A stretch of 64,000 nucleotides of DNA from Herbaspirillum rhizosphaerae (GCF_001189965.1 NZ_LFLU01000017.1:1-64000), one strand, 5' to 3'; positions 17,797 through 27,192 are shown, counted from the stretch's first letter. Made by a program: numbers and translations. The notes: generated from the sequence alone by a model not told the origin.

Positions 17797-19842
17797 CTAC
17801 TCTTCCAGCGCCTGCAGCGAATTGACGTAGGCGGTTTCCAGCACGTGATGCGGGACGTACAACAGATCCGTGATGGTTTCCGCCGCCAGCGCACGCGAGA
17901 AGAAAAATCCCTGGCCGAAATCGCAGCCGAGATTGCGCAGATGGTCGACCTGCATTTCCGTTTCCGTTCCTTCCGCCACCACTTCGATACCGAGATTGCG
18001 CGCCAGCGTCATGATGGTTTCGACGATTTGCAGGCGCTCCTTGTCTTCCTTCATGCCCATGACGAAGGAGCGGTCGATCTTCAGCACGTCCAGCGGGAAG
18101 CGATGCAGGTAACTCAGTGACGAATAGCCGGTGCCGAAGTCGTCGATGCTGAAGCGCACGCCCAGCGCGCGCAGTTGCGACAGGATCTTGATCGTGCGCT
18201 CGACGTCGCCCATGGTGACGCTCTCGGTGATCTCCAGCCGCAGCGTATTGGGATCGATGCCGGTCTCTCTGATGATCTGCTGGATCTGATCGACCAGATT
18301 GGGTTGCACGAACTGGCGCGGCGAAATATTGACGCTGATGGTCAGCGGCTTGGCGCGCGGGAATTGCTGGTGCCATACATGCATCTGGCGGCAGGCTTCG
18401 CGCAGCACCCACATGCCGATGTGCAGAATCAGGCCGGTGTCTTCGGCGACATCGATGAAGTCGCCCGGATACACCAGTTCCTCCGCACCACGGCGCCAGC
18501 GCACCAGCGCTTCGACGCCGACGATGGTGCCGGCCTGCAGCTCGATGATGGGCTGGTAATGCAGCACGAACTCATTGTTCTTCAACGCGTGGCGCAGCGC
18601 CGTCTCTATCGTCAGGCGGCTGACCGCGCCCTTGCGCATGCTGCGGTCGAATATTTCGTACTGGCTCTTGCCGGCGGCCTTGGCGCGATACAGCGCCAGG
18701 TCGGCGTCGCGCAGCACTTCGTCGGCCAGGGTATGGCCGACGTCGCTGAAGACGATGCCGATGCTGGCGCTGGCGTAGATTTCCTGATCGCGGATCAGGA
18801 AGGGCAAGGCCAGCGCCAGCTGGATACGCTCGGCGATGCGTTCGGCTTCGCCGACATCGGGAATGTCGCGCAGGAGCACGGTGAATTCGTCGCCGCCCAT
18901 GCGCGCCAGCGTGTATTTGGGATTGCCCGGGGAAGGCTCGGCGCCGGTCGTGCCGACAATGACATCCGGGCGCACGGCGTTTTTCAGACGGGCCGCCACC
19001 TGGATGATCATGCGGTCGCCCGCCAGGTGGCCGAGGCTGTCGTTAATGATCTTGAAGCGGTCGAGGTCGATGAACAGCACCGCGAAGCCGGCGTTGTCGT
19101 CTTCCCATTGGCGTTGCAGCGCCAGATCCAGCTGCTGCAGGAACAGGCTGCGGTTGGGCAGGCCGGTCAGCGCGTCGTGGGAGGCCTCATGAATCAGGCG
19201 CGCTTCGTTCTGGCGGCGCTCGGCGACACGGCCGATGCGGCCGGCGATCTGGCGCATCAGGCTCATCAGCCGCAGCAGATTGTCGTCCAGCGAGAGCACG
19301 CGGTCGGAGAAAAATTCCAGAACGGCAACGACTTCACCGCCGCTCACTACCGGGAAGGCGACGCCGGCCTTGATGCCGGCCGCGCGCGCCACATCGGCGC
19401 GCGGCGCATCGCGGTCGACGCCGATGTTGACGGTCCAGACCGGTGCGGCCTCCTTGAAGGCGCGGCCCGGCAAATCTTTATGCGCCTGGAAGCCGGGGCT
19501 GCCGGTCATGCAATGAAAGGCGCTGAATTCGGGGCGGATGGCGCCGTACCAGATGCCGGCCGATACCAGCGCAGTCTGGCTGCCGCTCTTGCGCACGTGA
19601 TAGCAATGCCCCAGCGGCCAGCCGGTATAACGGCAGATCTCGTCAACGGCGAACTGGAGAATCACGTCGACCGAGTCGGCCTGGTTGGCGGCAGCGGCGA
19701 CGCCTTCGAGCAGCTGCAATTGGCGCAGACGGCTTTCCAGGCGAGCGTCGGATTGCATGCGTGCATCGCGCTCGCGAATCAGGGACTGCGTCAGCTTTTC
19801 TATTTCCACGGCATGCGCGGCCGTGTCCGGTTTTATTGTCAT
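17797..19842 (-). CDS. GAF-GGDEF-EAL cyclic-di-GMP turnover protein
   Basis: The 681-residue cytoplasmic protein has a short coiled N-terminus, a GAF-like sensor at about residues 45-195, a GGDEF domain at about 225-395 and an EAL domain at about 410-660. The cyclase motif is intact (RMGGDEFTVLL), and so is the phosphodiesterase motif (VGVEALVRWRR, with DDFGTGYSSL and EGTET). Both activities are thus possible. I chose ATG 19842. An alternative GTG at 19890 would leave almost no leader after the TATAAT at 19905-19910. It is divergent from a chemoreceptor gene, a common pairing for motility control. The GAF ligand is unknown. Confidence 0.9.
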   Translation of the reverse strand: MTIKPDTAAHAVEIEKLTQSLIRERDARMQSDARLESRLRQLQLLEGVAAAANQADSVDVILQFAVDEICRYTGWPLGHCYHVRKSGSQTALVSAGIWYGAIRPEFSAFHCMTGSPGFQAHKDLPGRAFKEAAPVWTVNIGVDRDAPRADVARAAGIKAGVAFPVVSGGEVVAVLEFFSDRVLSLDDNLLRLMSLMRQIAGRIGRVAERRQNEARLIHEASHDALTGLPNRSLFLQQLDLALQRQWEDDNAGFAVLFIDLDRFKIINDSLGHLAGDRMIIQVAARLKNAVRPDVIVGTTGAEPSPGNPKYTLARMGGDEFTVLLRDIPDVGEAERIAERIQLALALPFLIRDQEIYASASIGIVFSDVGHTLADEVLRDADLALYRAKAAGKSQYEIFDRSMRKGAVSRLTIETALRHALKNNEFVLHYQPIIELQAGTIVGVEALVRWRRGAEELVYPGDFIDVAEDTGLILHIGMWVLREACRQMHVWHQQFPRAKPLTISVNISPRQFVQPNLVDQIQQIIRETGIDPNTLRLEITESVTMGDVERTIKILSQLRALGVRFSIDDFGTGYSSLSYLHRFPLDVLKIDRSFVMGMKEDKERLQIVETIMTLARNLGIEVVAEGTETEMQVDHLRNLGCDFGQGFFFSRALAAETITDLLYVPHHVLETAYVNSLQALEE

Positions 19843-19904
19843 TTGGGTGAAAGGTATGGCCGTGTTGATATGCGCATTGCCGTGTTGCACTTTCCAAGCC
19901 TGCG

Positions 19905-19936
19905 ATTATAGCGGGCGGTTGTCACTGTTGCATCAA
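19905..19936 (-). promoter_or_regulatory. Possible sigma-70 promoter for the GGDEF-EAL gene
   Basis: On the minus strand TATAAT (19905-19910) is preceded by TTGATG (19931-19936) with a 20-bp spacer, which is longer than ideal. The expected start near 19898 would leave about 55 bases before the chosen ATG. The -10 hexamer is perfect; the -35 and spacing are weak. Confidence 0.35.
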
Positions 19937-19955
19937 ATCATCGCCGGCCGCGACG

Positions 19956-19983
19956 TAAAGTTATCTGCCGGTACTGCCGATGT
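19956..19983 (+). promoter_or_regulatory. Possible sigma-28 (FliA) promoter for the chemoreceptor gene
   Basis: TAAAGTTA (19956-19963), 12 bases and GCCGATGT (19976-19983) resemble the flagellar consensus TAAAGTTT-N11-GCCGATAA. Chemoreceptor genes are commonly FliA-dependent. The leader to the ATG would be about 175 bases, which is long, and the spacer is one base over. Confidence 0.4.
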
Positions 19984-20166
19984 CCTTGATAAAACGCTAA
20001 CAGGCACGGCAAATGGCGGCTATCCTGCGATTTAGCGCCCTTCCCCTGTGATACGCTGAACCTGCCGACAAGAAAAAATATCGATGCCTGCGCCCGCCAG
20101 GGCGCAGAAATGCAAACCGGGACCGACGCTGCGTGCAGCGCTGGAAACACGGATAAGGAGACAGCC

Positions 20167-21867
20167 ATGAAAAACTTCAGGATAGGTGTACGTCTGGGCA
20201 TCGGCTTCATTGCGATGCTGATGCTGATGGCAGTGATGGTCGGCATCGGCGTCTGGCGGCTGCAGGGCATCGGCGACGCCACCGACGACATGGTCAAAAA
20301 TGCCTTGCAGAAAGAACGCGACGCCTCGAAATGGCATGCCGCCATCAAGGAAAACGGCGTGCGCACCTTCGCCGTGATGCGCAGCGACGATGCCGAATTC
20401 CAGAAGTACTTCCAGACCCAGATCGATGCGGAATCGAAGAAGGTCAGCGATATCCAGAAACGCGTGGAAACCGCCATTTCCTTACCGGAAGAAAAGCAGC
20501 TGTTCGACGAGGTCGGCAAGCTGCGTGCGGCATACCGCAACGCGCGCGAAGACATCTTCAAGATGAAGGCCGCCGGCAATGCCGAGGAAGCCAAGCAGTT
20601 GACCAACACCAAACTGGTCAAGATGATGGACGACTATTCCGGCAGCGTGCTGAAGTACGCCGACTATCAGACACAGGTCATTGACCGCTCCGCCCAACAC
20701 ATCAACGACAGCTATCAGTCGGGACGCACGCTGCTGCTGAGCCTGGGCGTGATTGAGCTGGTGCTGGGCGGCATCCTCGGCTGGCTGCTGACGCTGAGCA
20801 TCACGCGTCCGCTCAACGAGGCTGTCAGCATCGCCGAAACCGTCGCCTCGGGCGACCTGACTTCGCACATCGACGGCAGCGGCAAGGATGAAACCAGCAA
20901 GCTGCTGCAAGCACTGAAAACCATGAACGACAATCTGCTCAATATCGTCGGCAAGGTGCGCAGCGGCACCGATACCATCGCCACGGCTTCCAGTGAAATC
21001 GCCAGCGGCAATCTCGATCTGTCGGCACGCACCGAAAGCCAGGCCGGTTCGCTGGAAGAAACGGCGTCGGCGATGGAACAACTCACCTCCACGGTCAAGC
21101 AGAATGCCGACAATGCGCGCCAGGCGAATCAGCTCGCCGTATCCGCCTCGGAAGTCGCCGTGCAAGGCGGCAGCGTGGTCGGCCAGGTGGTCGACACCAT
21201 GGGCGCAATCAATGCTTCGTCGAAGAGAATCGTCGATATCATCAGCGTGATCGACGGCATCGCTTTCCAGACCAATATCCTGGCGCTGAACGCGGCAGTC
21301 GAAGCCGCACGCGCCGGCGAACAGGGGCGCGGCTTTGCCGTGGTGGCGTCGGAGGTGCGCAGCCTGGCGCAACGCTCGGCGGCGGCGGCCAAGGAAATCA
21401 AAACCCTGATCGACGACTCGGTGGAAAAGGTCGACTCCGGCAGCAAGCTGGTGGAGCAAGCCGGCGCCACCATGACCGAAGTGGTGGCCAGCGTGCGGCG
21501 CGTGACCGACATCGTGGCGGAGATCAGTTCCGCCAGCCAGGAACAAAGCGACGGCATCGAGCAGGTCAACCAGGCCATCACGCAGATGGACGAAACCACA
21601 CAGCAAAATGCGGCGCTGGTCGAACAAGCCGCCGCCGCCGCGCAGTCGCTGCAGGACCAGGCGGCCACGCTGACGCAGGTGGTCAGTGTCTTCAAACTCG
21701 ACAATACCCGCCTGGCGCCTCAGCCGGTGCTGCGCACCGTCGACATCACGCCGCTGCACAAACCGGCCAAGGTTGCTACCGCAACGCCGCCTAAACTGAA
21801 GCAGGCTGCATCCTTAAAATCTCCCGTGGCAAACAAACCGGCGGAGGAAGACTGGGAGCAATTCTGA
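20167..21867 (+). CDS. Methyl-accepting chemotaxis protein
   Basis: The 566-residue chemoreceptor has a first membrane helix at about residues 11-32, a periplasmic four-helix-bundle (4HB_MCP-like) domain to about 187, a second membrane helix at about 188-211, a HAMP domain, then the long signalling coiled coil. The hairpin tip is canonical (IDGIAFQTNILALNAAVEAA). The C-terminus ends in EEDWEQF, matching the xWxxF pentapeptide that tethers the CheR methyltransferase in other receptors. The ATG at 20167 follows AAGGAGA. The ligand is unknown; the small 4HB domain suggests direct binding of a small molecule. A strong terminator follows. Confidence 0.94.
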   Translation: MKNFRIGVRLGIGFIAMLMLMAVMVGIGVWRLQGIGDATDDMVKNALQKERDASKWHAAIKENGVRTFAVMRSDDAEFQKYFQTQIDAESKKVSDIQKRVETAISLPEEKQLFDEVGKLRAAYRNAREDIFKMKAAGNAEEAKQLTNTKLVKMMDDYSGSVLKYADYQTQVIDRSAQHINDSYQSGRTLLLSLGVIELVLGGILGWLLTLSITRPLNEAVSIAETVASGDLTSHIDGSGKDETSKLLQALKTMNDNLLNIVGKVRSGTDTIATASSEIASGNLDLSARTESQAGSLEETASAMEQLTSTVKQNADNARQANQLAVSASEVAVQGGSVVGQVVDTMGAINASSKRIVDIISVIDGIAFQTNILALNAAVEAARAGEQGRGFAVVASEVRSLAQRSAAAAKEIKTLIDDSVEKVDSGSKLVEQAGATMTEVVASVRRVTDIVAEISSASQEQSDGIEQVNQAITQMDETTQQNAALVEQAAAAAQSLQDQAATLTQVVSVFKLDNTRLAPQPVLRTVDITPLHKPAKVATATPPKLKQAASLKSPVANKPAEEDWEQF

Positions 21868-21903
21868 ACGCCGGGATAAAAGCGGCTTCATCGCTGCAGG
21901 CAT

Positions 21904-21938
21904 AAAAAAGCGCCGGTATCGAACCGGCGCTTTTTTAT
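21904..21938 (+). terminator. Intrinsic terminator, probably bidirectional
   Basis: GCGCCGGT, a 5-base loop and ACCGGCGC form a perfect 8-bp stem (21910-21930). It is flanked by six A residues upstream and six T residues downstream. It should end both the chemoreceptor message and the opposing TlpA-like message. Confidence 0.9.
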
Positions 21939-21959
21939 TTGGTGGAGCGTATCCGACGA

Positions 21960-22517
21960 TCAGGCGGCCAGCGCCTTTTCCAGCAACTGATGCAATTCAG
22001 CGAATTGCGGCTCGCCGACATAGCGCTTCAGGATGCTGCCGTCCTTGCCGATGACGAAGGTGGTCGGCGTCAGCTTGACGTCGCCGAAGGCCTTGGCCAG
22101 CGTATCTTGCGGATCCAGCGCAACCTTGAACGGCAGCTTGCGCGTCTCGGTGTAGTTCAGCACGTAATTCGGCGGGTCATAGCTCATCGCAACGGCGACG
22201 AAGTCCAGGCCCTGGTCCTTGTACTTGTTGTAGGTCGAAATCATCTGCGGCATTTCGCCCACGCAGGTAGTGCAGCTGGTCGCCCAGAAATTGACCATGA
22301 CAACCTTGCCGCGCATGTCCTTGAGCGCGACCTTCTGGCCGTCGAGCTTGACGAAGGTCACGTCGGGCGCGGTGTTCTTCGCCGACAGCGAGGTGTAGCC
22401 GAACAGCGCAATGGCGGCAACGACCGCAACGCCGCCGAGTTTGAGGGCAAGGCGGCTGCGCGGAGCAGCGCCGGCAGCTGGAGTGGTAACAGAGGTGGTG
22501 GCGTGTTGGGCTTCCAT
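21960..22517 (-). CDS. TlpA/ResA-like membrane-anchored thioredoxin-fold protein
   Basis: The 185-residue protein has one N-terminal hydrophobic helix (about residues 27-46) that is probably an uncleaved anchor, followed by a periplasmic TlpA-like domain. The redox site is CTTC in NFWATSCTTCVGEMP, and the cis-proline lies in LTPTTFVIGKDG. Such proteins reduce or oxidise thiols in the periplasm, often for cytochrome c maturation. No cytochrome-biogenesis genes are nearby, so the partner is unknown. The ATG has a GGAAAAG site. It shares the bidirectional terminator with the chemoreceptor gene. Confidence 0.88.
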   Translation of the reverse strand: MEAQHATTSVTTPAAGAAPRSRLALKLGGVAVVAAIALFGYTSLSAKNTAPDVTFVKLDGQKVALKDMRGKVVMVNFWATSCTTCVGEMPQMISTYNKYKDQGLDFVAVAMSYDPPNYVLNYTETRKLPFKVALDPQDTLAKAFGDVKLTPTTFVIGKDGSILKRYVGEPQFAELHQLLEKALAA

Positions 22518-22649
22518 GTCTTTTCCGTTGTGAGTACTGCTGGTCAGTTGCGTTGCCAGATTGGCAATATTGCAGACATGACTGTCGGGCCATTATAGAC
22601 GCGCTTTCCGCTTCGTGCCGGAGGCGGTGTCCCGAATGACAACACCATG

Positions 22650-22682
22650 AAAAAACCGCCGGTGTCGGGGACATCGGCGGTT
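22650..22682 (-). terminator. Intrinsic terminator after the BON-protein gene
   Basis: Read on the minus strand, AACCGCCGATGTC and GACACCGGCGGTT form a 13-bp stem with one mismatch, and six T residues follow. It lies 72 bp after the stop of the BON gene, so it probably ends the yraN-SIS-BON transcript. Confidence 0.8.
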
Positions 22683-22753
22683 CTTGTCGTTGCTGCGGCG
22701 CCTGACCTGCATCTGACATGGCAGCGTCAGACCAGTTCCGGCACGGTTCCCGA

Positions 22754-23407
22754 TTACTTGGCGGGATCCGGCGGCGGCTGCTTGATGTATTGCTTCAATT
22801 CTTCTTCCGAGATGTACTCGTACAGCGTCACGACCTTTTGCACGCCGCTGACGCCGCTGGCGATTTCGGCGCCGCGCTTGCCTTCGCGTTCGGTCACGCG
22901 TCCCATCATGTAGACGATGCCGCGTTCGGTGGTGATCTTGAAGGCGCTGGCGTACAGGTCCTTGGCGTCCACCAGGCTGGCCAGCACTTTGCTGGTGATC
23001 AGCGCATCGCCGGAACGGGCCGAGAAGCCGGACGAACCGGAAACAACCAGTTCGTTGAACACGCCGTTGACGTTCGGCAGGCTCTTGATCTCGCGCTCGG
23101 CGGCGGCCTTCGATGCTTCATCAGGCACTTCACCGGAGAGCAGGACCTTGCGGTTGAAGCTGGTCACGTTGACGTGAGAACCGGCGGCGACCACGTCAGG
23201 GATATTGGATTCACCCTTGACGACAATCGACTTGTCTTCGGTCTGCGCACCCAGCGTGCGGCGATCCGTTGCCGCGAACGTGCCTGCCAGCATACCGCCG
23301 GCGAGTACGCCGAAGCAGCCTTGCAGCCCGATCGCGAGCATCCCGCCAACGGCGACTGCCGCCAGCGGACGACGCCATTTCAACCAACCTGCCTTGACAT
23401 CATTCAT
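22754..23407 (-). CDS. dolP: BON-domain lipoprotein (DolP/YraP-like)
   Basis: The 217-residue protein has a signal peptide ending in a lipobox-like LQGC near residue 31. Two BON domains follow, at about 65-135 and 145-205 (the second contains [18 protein letters not shown]). DolP proteins sit on the inner face of the outer membrane, bind anionic phospholipid and support envelope integrity and BAM function. Its start overlaps the preceding SIS gene by eight bases (ATGAATGA), so translation is coupled. Gene order SIS-BON matches diaA-dolP in enterobacteria. The N-terminal region before the lipobox is longer than in E. coli. Confidence 0.88.
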   Translation of the reverse strand: MNDVKAGWLKWRRPLAAVAVGGMLAIGLQGCFGVLAGGMLAGTFAATDRRTLGAQTEDKSIVVKGESNIPDVVAAGSHVNVTSFNRKVLLSGEVPDEASKAAAEREIKSLPNVNGVFNELVVSGSSGFSARSGDALITSKVLASLVDAKDLYASAFKITTERGIVYMMGRVTEREGKRGAEIASGVSGVQKVVTLYEYISEEELKQYIKQPPPDPAK

Positions 23408-23996
23408 TCACATCACCTCCAAATAGCGCGACATCGATACCGTCGCAAATACAATGCAGAGTCACCAGATGCACTTCCTGAATGCGCGCGGTACGGTCAT
23501 GCGGCACGCAGATATGCACATCGGCGTCGGTAAGTTTCTTGCCGATGGCGCCGCCGCCTTTGCCGGTCAGCGCCACCACGCGCATGTCGCGTTCCTGTGC
23601 TACTTCGATCGCCGCCAGCACGTTGCCGGAGTTGCCCGAAGTCGAGAACGCCAGCAACACGTCGCCGGCCTGGCCGAAGGCCTGGACCTGCTTCGAGAAA
23701 ATTTCCATGTAGCTGTAATCGTTGCCGACTGCAGTCAGGATCGAAGTATCCGTAGTCAGCGCCAGCGCCGGCAGCGGCAGACGTTCACGTTCGAAACGTC
23801 CCACCAGTTCGGCCGCGAAATGCTGGCAGTCTGCTGCCGATCCGCCGTTGCCGCAGGCAAGAATCTTGTTGCCGTTCGACAGCGCTGTGAACATAAGTTC
23901 AATCGCCTGCTCAATCGGCTGCGCCAATACGGCACCGGCGTGGAGCTTGAGTTCGGCACTTTCCTGAAAGTGCGAGAGGATACGTTGATTAGTCAT
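23400..23996 (-). CDS. SIS-domain protein, DiaA / phosphoheptose isomerase family
   Basis: The 198-residue SIS protein has the family segments [34 protein letters not shown] and [15 protein letters not shown]. The glutamate and histidine used by GmhA for sedoheptulose-7-phosphate isomerisation appear present ([13 protein letters not shown]), so enzymatic activity is possible. The genomic position between yraN and dolP is that of diaA, whose product stimulates DnaA-dependent initiation. The two roles cannot be separated by sequence reading alone. It is translationally coupled to the downstream BON gene and lies 173 bp after yraN, with a small hairpin in the gap. Confidence 0.88.
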   Translation of the reverse strand: MTNQRILSHFQESAELKLHAGAVLAQPIEQAIELMFTALSNGNKILACGNGGSAADCQHFAAELVGRFERERLPLPALALTTDTSILTAVGNDYSYMEIFSKQVQAFGQAGDVLLAFSTSGNSGNVLAAIEVAQERDMRVVALTGKGGGAIGKKLTDADVHICVPHDRTARIQEVHLVTLHCICDGIDVALFGGDVNE

Positions 23997-24169
23997 GGTA
24001 CGAGAGTATTTAACAGTGCATGAAGAACGACAGTCCCTGGTTCGTCCCGGTCAGGCTGCCGGCATGGGAGGGGAGAAAAACGGATCAACCCGGCATGCAA
24101 CGGCAACAGGCCCGCCAATTATAGTGTAGTTGGCCTGCTCCTCCCCGGTGCGAGGGGTAAAGAAGCGTA

Positions 24170-24565
24170 TCAAAATGCTTCAGATATTGCTTCCACGGCA
24201 TTTTTCAGCCAGGTCATCTGCTCGCCGTCATAGCCGATGACGTCGAAACGGCAGTCCGGCGGCATGCGGTAGCGCTGCAAAAATACTTGTGCAGCAATGA
24301 TCAGGCGTTTTTGTTTCGTGCGTGTGACGCTGGCGAGCGCGCCGCCGAAGTCGCTTTTGCTGCGTTTGCGCACTTCGACGAAAACGATGGTGTCGCGCTC
24401 GCGCATGATCAGGTCGATTTCGCCGCCTTTGCAGCGGAAGTTGCGTTCGACCTCGACCAATCCCTGCTTGAGCAAGAATGCCAGGGCGTCATCCTCGGCC
24501 GCGTCGCCGCTGACTTGCTTGCTGGTGCGTTGCTTGCGGCCGCGAAGATGGTCGAACAAGGCCAT
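24170..24565 (-). CDS. yraN: YraN-family (UPF0102) endonuclease-like protein
   Basis: The 131-residue protein has the UPF0102 pattern: GDAAEDDALAFLLKQGL (helix with the first acidic residue), RNFRCKGGEIDLIMRERDTIVFVEVRKR (the Asp and Glu of a resolvase-like nuclease fold) and KQKRLIIAAQVFL. The residues match those of the PD-(D/E)xK-like family. Its biochemical role is still unproven. It lies 23 bp downstream of the LpoA gene in the same direction, in the conserved order lpoA-yraN-SIS-dolP. Confidence 0.92.
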   Translation of the reverse strand: MALFDHLRGRKQRTSKQVSGDAAEDDALAFLLKQGLVEVERNFRCKGGEIDLIMRERDTIVFVEVRKRSKSDFGGALASVTRTKQKRLIIAAQVFLQRYRMPPDCRFDVIGYDGEQMTWLKNAVEAISEAF

Positions 24566-24588
24566 GCGCTTGATCTTTCAGTAAGCCG

Positions 24589-25872
24589 TCAGCGCTGATT
24601 GGCAACCGGCACGGCAATGCCGTCCTGATAGACGGCCTGGGTTTCCTTGCGCTGGAAGTACGTCGCGCCGGCCGCCATGTTGACGTTGATCTGGCCGGTC
24701 ACGCCGTCGATGTCGAAACCCGAGCGCCGCTGGGCAATTTCATTGGCGACGCGGAAAGCGTCGATGCCGAGCGCATAGAGACGTTCCAGGTCGGCGTTCG
24801 GCTTGACATCGGCATTGGCGACGGAGCGCGGATACGCCATGACGGCGGCGTTGTCGGCCTGCAATTGCCACGGCATGTCGACCAGACGCACGCCGTCGAG
24901 CTCGGGCAGACGGTTGTCGGGAGCCGGCGGGGTGCCGGTGGCGGCGCTGGCGGCAGCATTGTTGGCCGCGGCATTGACCGCCGCCGTGGCGCTGGCCAGC
25001 GTCAGCGGATTAAGCTGCGAGGTGCCGTAGAGCGCGATCTCGTTGCCGATGGCGCTGCGCAACTGAATGGTTTGCGCGGCATCGAGCGCAACGAACAGCA
25101 AGGCCGGCTTCTCGGCCTGGATGCGCTGGCCCAGTTGCGCCAGGCCGGTGGCGCTCAGCGCGTTGTTGGGCACGCTCAGTTCGAGGTTTTCCACGGCCAT
25201 CCCTTGCTGGCGCGCCTGCTGGACAAACGCTTTCACCGCGCGGCGCTGCCAGGCGATGTTGGTGGAGATCGCAAAAATCTTGCCGGGCGTCTTTTCATGC
25301 TCGACCCAGGCCGCGACCTGGCGCGCCTCTTCTTCAATCGACAAACCCATCATGATCATCTGGCGCGGCAGACGCTGGTCGGCGGTGTCGGGCAGATCCG
25401 GCTGGGCCAGGGCGATGGTCGGCTTGCGCACCGCGGCCGACTGCACCAGCGCCGTCACCGCGCTACGCGAGAGCGGGCCGACGATGATGTCGTATTTGCC
25501 CGAGGCATCGTTATAGGCGTTGAGGGCTTCCTGTGCGGAGTCCCCGGTTTCGATGATGGTGATGACGAGGTTGTCTTTCTTGCGCTCGGAAGCGGTCAGG
25601 AATCCGGTGCGCACCGCATCGGCAGCGGCGCCGAACACGCTGGAGCGCAGCGGCAGCAGCAGAGCCACGCGCACAGGCGGCTGGCTGTTCTCGGGCGGCA
25701 AGCTGAAGTCGGTCGCCGGCGCAGCGGCGGAAGCAGCGGGTGCGGACGCAGGTGCAGCGGAGGGTGCAGGAGCGGCATCATTCGCGCCAACGGTTGTAAA
25801 TGCCTGCACGGAAGCGCACAATCCGCTCAGCAGCGCGGTCAGCAAGATGACTTTCGCCCATTTTCCCAACAT
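24589..25872 (-). CDS. lpoA: LpoA-like penicillin-binding protein activator
   Basis: The 427-residue secreted protein begins with a signal peptide (MLGKWAKVILLTALLSGLCA). It then has a low-complexity Ala/Pro linker and a periplasmic-binding-protein-like domain containing PVRVALLLPLRSSVFGAAAD and IVGPLSRSAVTALVQ, typical of the C-terminal part of LpoA. The N-terminal TPR-like half of E. coli LpoA is absent, as in other betaproteobacteria. The lipobox is not convincing. LpoA stimulates PBP1A from the outer membrane; that role is inferred here. The ATG at 25872 follows GGAGA; a longer start 54 bases upstream would overlap the divergent rsmI start. Confidence 0.85.
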   Translation of the reverse strand: MLGKWAKVILLTALLSGLCASVQAFTTVGANDAAPAPSAAPASAPAASAAAPATDFSLPPENSQPPVRVALLLPLRSSVFGAAADAVRTGFLTASERKKDNLVITIIETGDSAQEALNAYNDASGKYDIIVGPLSRSAVTALVQSAAVRKPTIALAQPDLPDTADQRLPRQMIMMGLSIEEEARQVAAWVEHEKTPGKIFAISTNIAWQRRAVKAFVQQARQQGMAVENLELSVPNNALSATGLAQLGQRIQAEKPALLFVALDAAQTIQLRSAIGNEIALYGTSQLNPLTLASATAAVNAAANNAAASAATGTPPAPDNRLPELDGVRLVDMPWQLQADNAAVMAYPRSVANADVKPNADLERLYALGIDAFRVANEIAQRRSGFDIDGVTGQINVNMAAGATYFQRKETQAVYQDGIAVPVANQR

Positions 25873-25883
25873 GATCTTCTCCA

Positions 25884-26825
25884 ATGAGTCACCCCAACTC
25901 GAACGCACACGCTGCATCCATTGCATCCATCACGTCTCTTGCCGCGTCCGTCCTGACGGAAGCCGCGCAACAGACTTATCCTGAGTCGGCATTATATGTG
26001 CTGGCTACGCCCATCGGAAATGTTTGCGACCTGACGTTGCGCGCTTTGCACGTGTTGTCGATGGTGAACGCCGTGGCCTGTGAAGACACCCGCAACACCA
26101 GCCATCTGCTGACGCGCTACGGCATCAGCCAGACGCTCATCGCCGCGCATGAACACAACGAACGCGAAGCCGCCGACAAGATCATTGCGCGCCTGCAGCA
26201 GGGCGAGCGCATTGCGCTGGTGTCCGATGCCGGCACGCCGGCGGTATCCGATCCGGGCGCGCGCATTGTCGAGGCGGTGCGCGCCGCCGGCCTGACCGTG
26301 GTGCCGCTGCCGGGCGCATCGGCTGCCGTGACGGCGCTGTCGGCCAGCGGTCTGGTCAACGATCAGTTCCACTTCGTCGGCTTCTTGCCGAACAAGAGCA
26401 AGCAGCGCGAAAGCGCCTTGCTGAAGCTGGCGCAGGATGCTTCCACGCTGGTGTTTTATGAAGCGCCGCATCGCATCGTGGAAACCGTCGATGCGCTGTT
26501 GCTGGCTTTCGGACCGCAACGCCAGATCGTTCTGGCGCGCGAGCTGACCAAGCTGTTCGAAACCATCCACCGCTGCGCATTGGCCGACGCGCCGGCCTGG
26601 CTGGCGGCGGACGCCAACCGCCAGCGCGGCGAGTTCGTGATCCTGGTGGAAGGCGCCACCGCCGGTGAAGACGCGGTCGCCGACGCCGATGCCGAACGCA
26701 TCCTGCAAATTCTGCTGGCGGAGTTGCCGGTGAAGCAAGCCGCCGCCTTGACGGCGCAAATCACCGGCCAAAAGAAAAACGCGCTCTATGAGCGCGCTTT
26801 GCAACTGCGGGACGCCGCCGAATAA
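25884..26825 (+). CDS. rsmI: 16S rRNA (cytidine1402-2'-O)-methyltransferase RsmI
   Basis: The 313-residue SAM-dependent methyltransferase has the tetrapyrrole-methylase fold. LYVLATPIGNVCDLTLRAL opens the conserved part at about residue 37. Further motifs are CEDTRNTSHLLTRYGI, SDAGTPAVSDPGARIV, PLPGASAAVTAL and FVGFLPNKSKQRE. It 2'-O-methylates C1402 of 16S rRNA. The first 36 residues are poorly conserved in style, but no other in-frame start is available. Its ATG lies only 11 bp from the divergent lpoA ATG, so its promoter must lie within the lpoA coding region. Confidence 0.94.
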   Translation: MSHPNSNAHAASIASITSLAASVLTEAAQQTYPESALYVLATPIGNVCDLTLRALHVLSMVNAVACEDTRNTSHLLTRYGISQTLIAAHEHNEREAADKIIARLQQGERIALVSDAGTPAVSDPGARIVEAVRAAGLTVVPLPGASAAVTALSASGLVNDQFHFVGFLPNKSKQRESALLKLAQDASTLVFYEAPHRIVETVDALLLAFGPQRQIVLARELTKLFETIHRCALADAPAWLAADANRQRGEFVILVEGATAGEDAVADADAERILQILLAELPVKQAAALTAQITGQKKNALYERALQLRDAAE

Positions 26826-26859
26826 GTCCGTCGCCTGGTCGATTTCACCGATGGAAGAC

Positions 26860-27192
26860 TCAGTGCGCGGTCGACTTCGAAAACAGGTTCAATACCAGCA
26901 CCCCCGCCAGAATCAACCCCATGCCGATGATGGCCGGGGTATCCAGGGTCTGGCCGTAGACAAAATACGCCACGATGGAAATCAGGACGATGCCGAGGCC
27001 GGACCAGATCGCGTAGGCGATGCCGACCGGAATCGTCTTGAGCGTCATCGACAGGAACAAGAACGCCAGCGCATAACCGACCACCACCGCCACTGACGGA
27101 ATCAGCTTGGTGAAACCATCGGACGCCCGCAAGGCGGAAGTGGCGATGACTTCCGAAACAATGGCGATGCCCAGCAACAGGTAGGGATGCAT
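26860..27192 (-). CDS. Small multidrug resistance (SMR/EmrE-like) efflux protein
   Basis: The 110-residue protein has four membrane helices. The essential membrane glutamate appears at residue 14 in IVSEVIATS, and the conserved Trp/Gly segment lies in AIWSGLG. Length and pattern match EmrE-type drug/proton antiporters rather than SugE/Gdx; the distinction is made by eye and is moderate. It converges with rsmI, with a 34-bp gap, and lies 39 bp before the rlpA stop. No regulator is adjacent. Confidence 0.88.
   Translation of the reverse strand: MHPYLLLGIAIVSEVIATSALRASDGFTKLIPSVAVVVGYALAFLFLSMTLKTIPVGIAYAIWSGLGIVLISIVAYFVYGQTLDTPAIIGMGLILAGVLVLNLFSKSTAH

Noticed and set aside
24040-24160. Hairpin between yraN and the SIS gene (CAGGCC-CCAA/TTGG-CCTG) as a terminator
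   Set aside because: The stem is short and interrupted, there is no T-run, and the genes are probably in one transcript.
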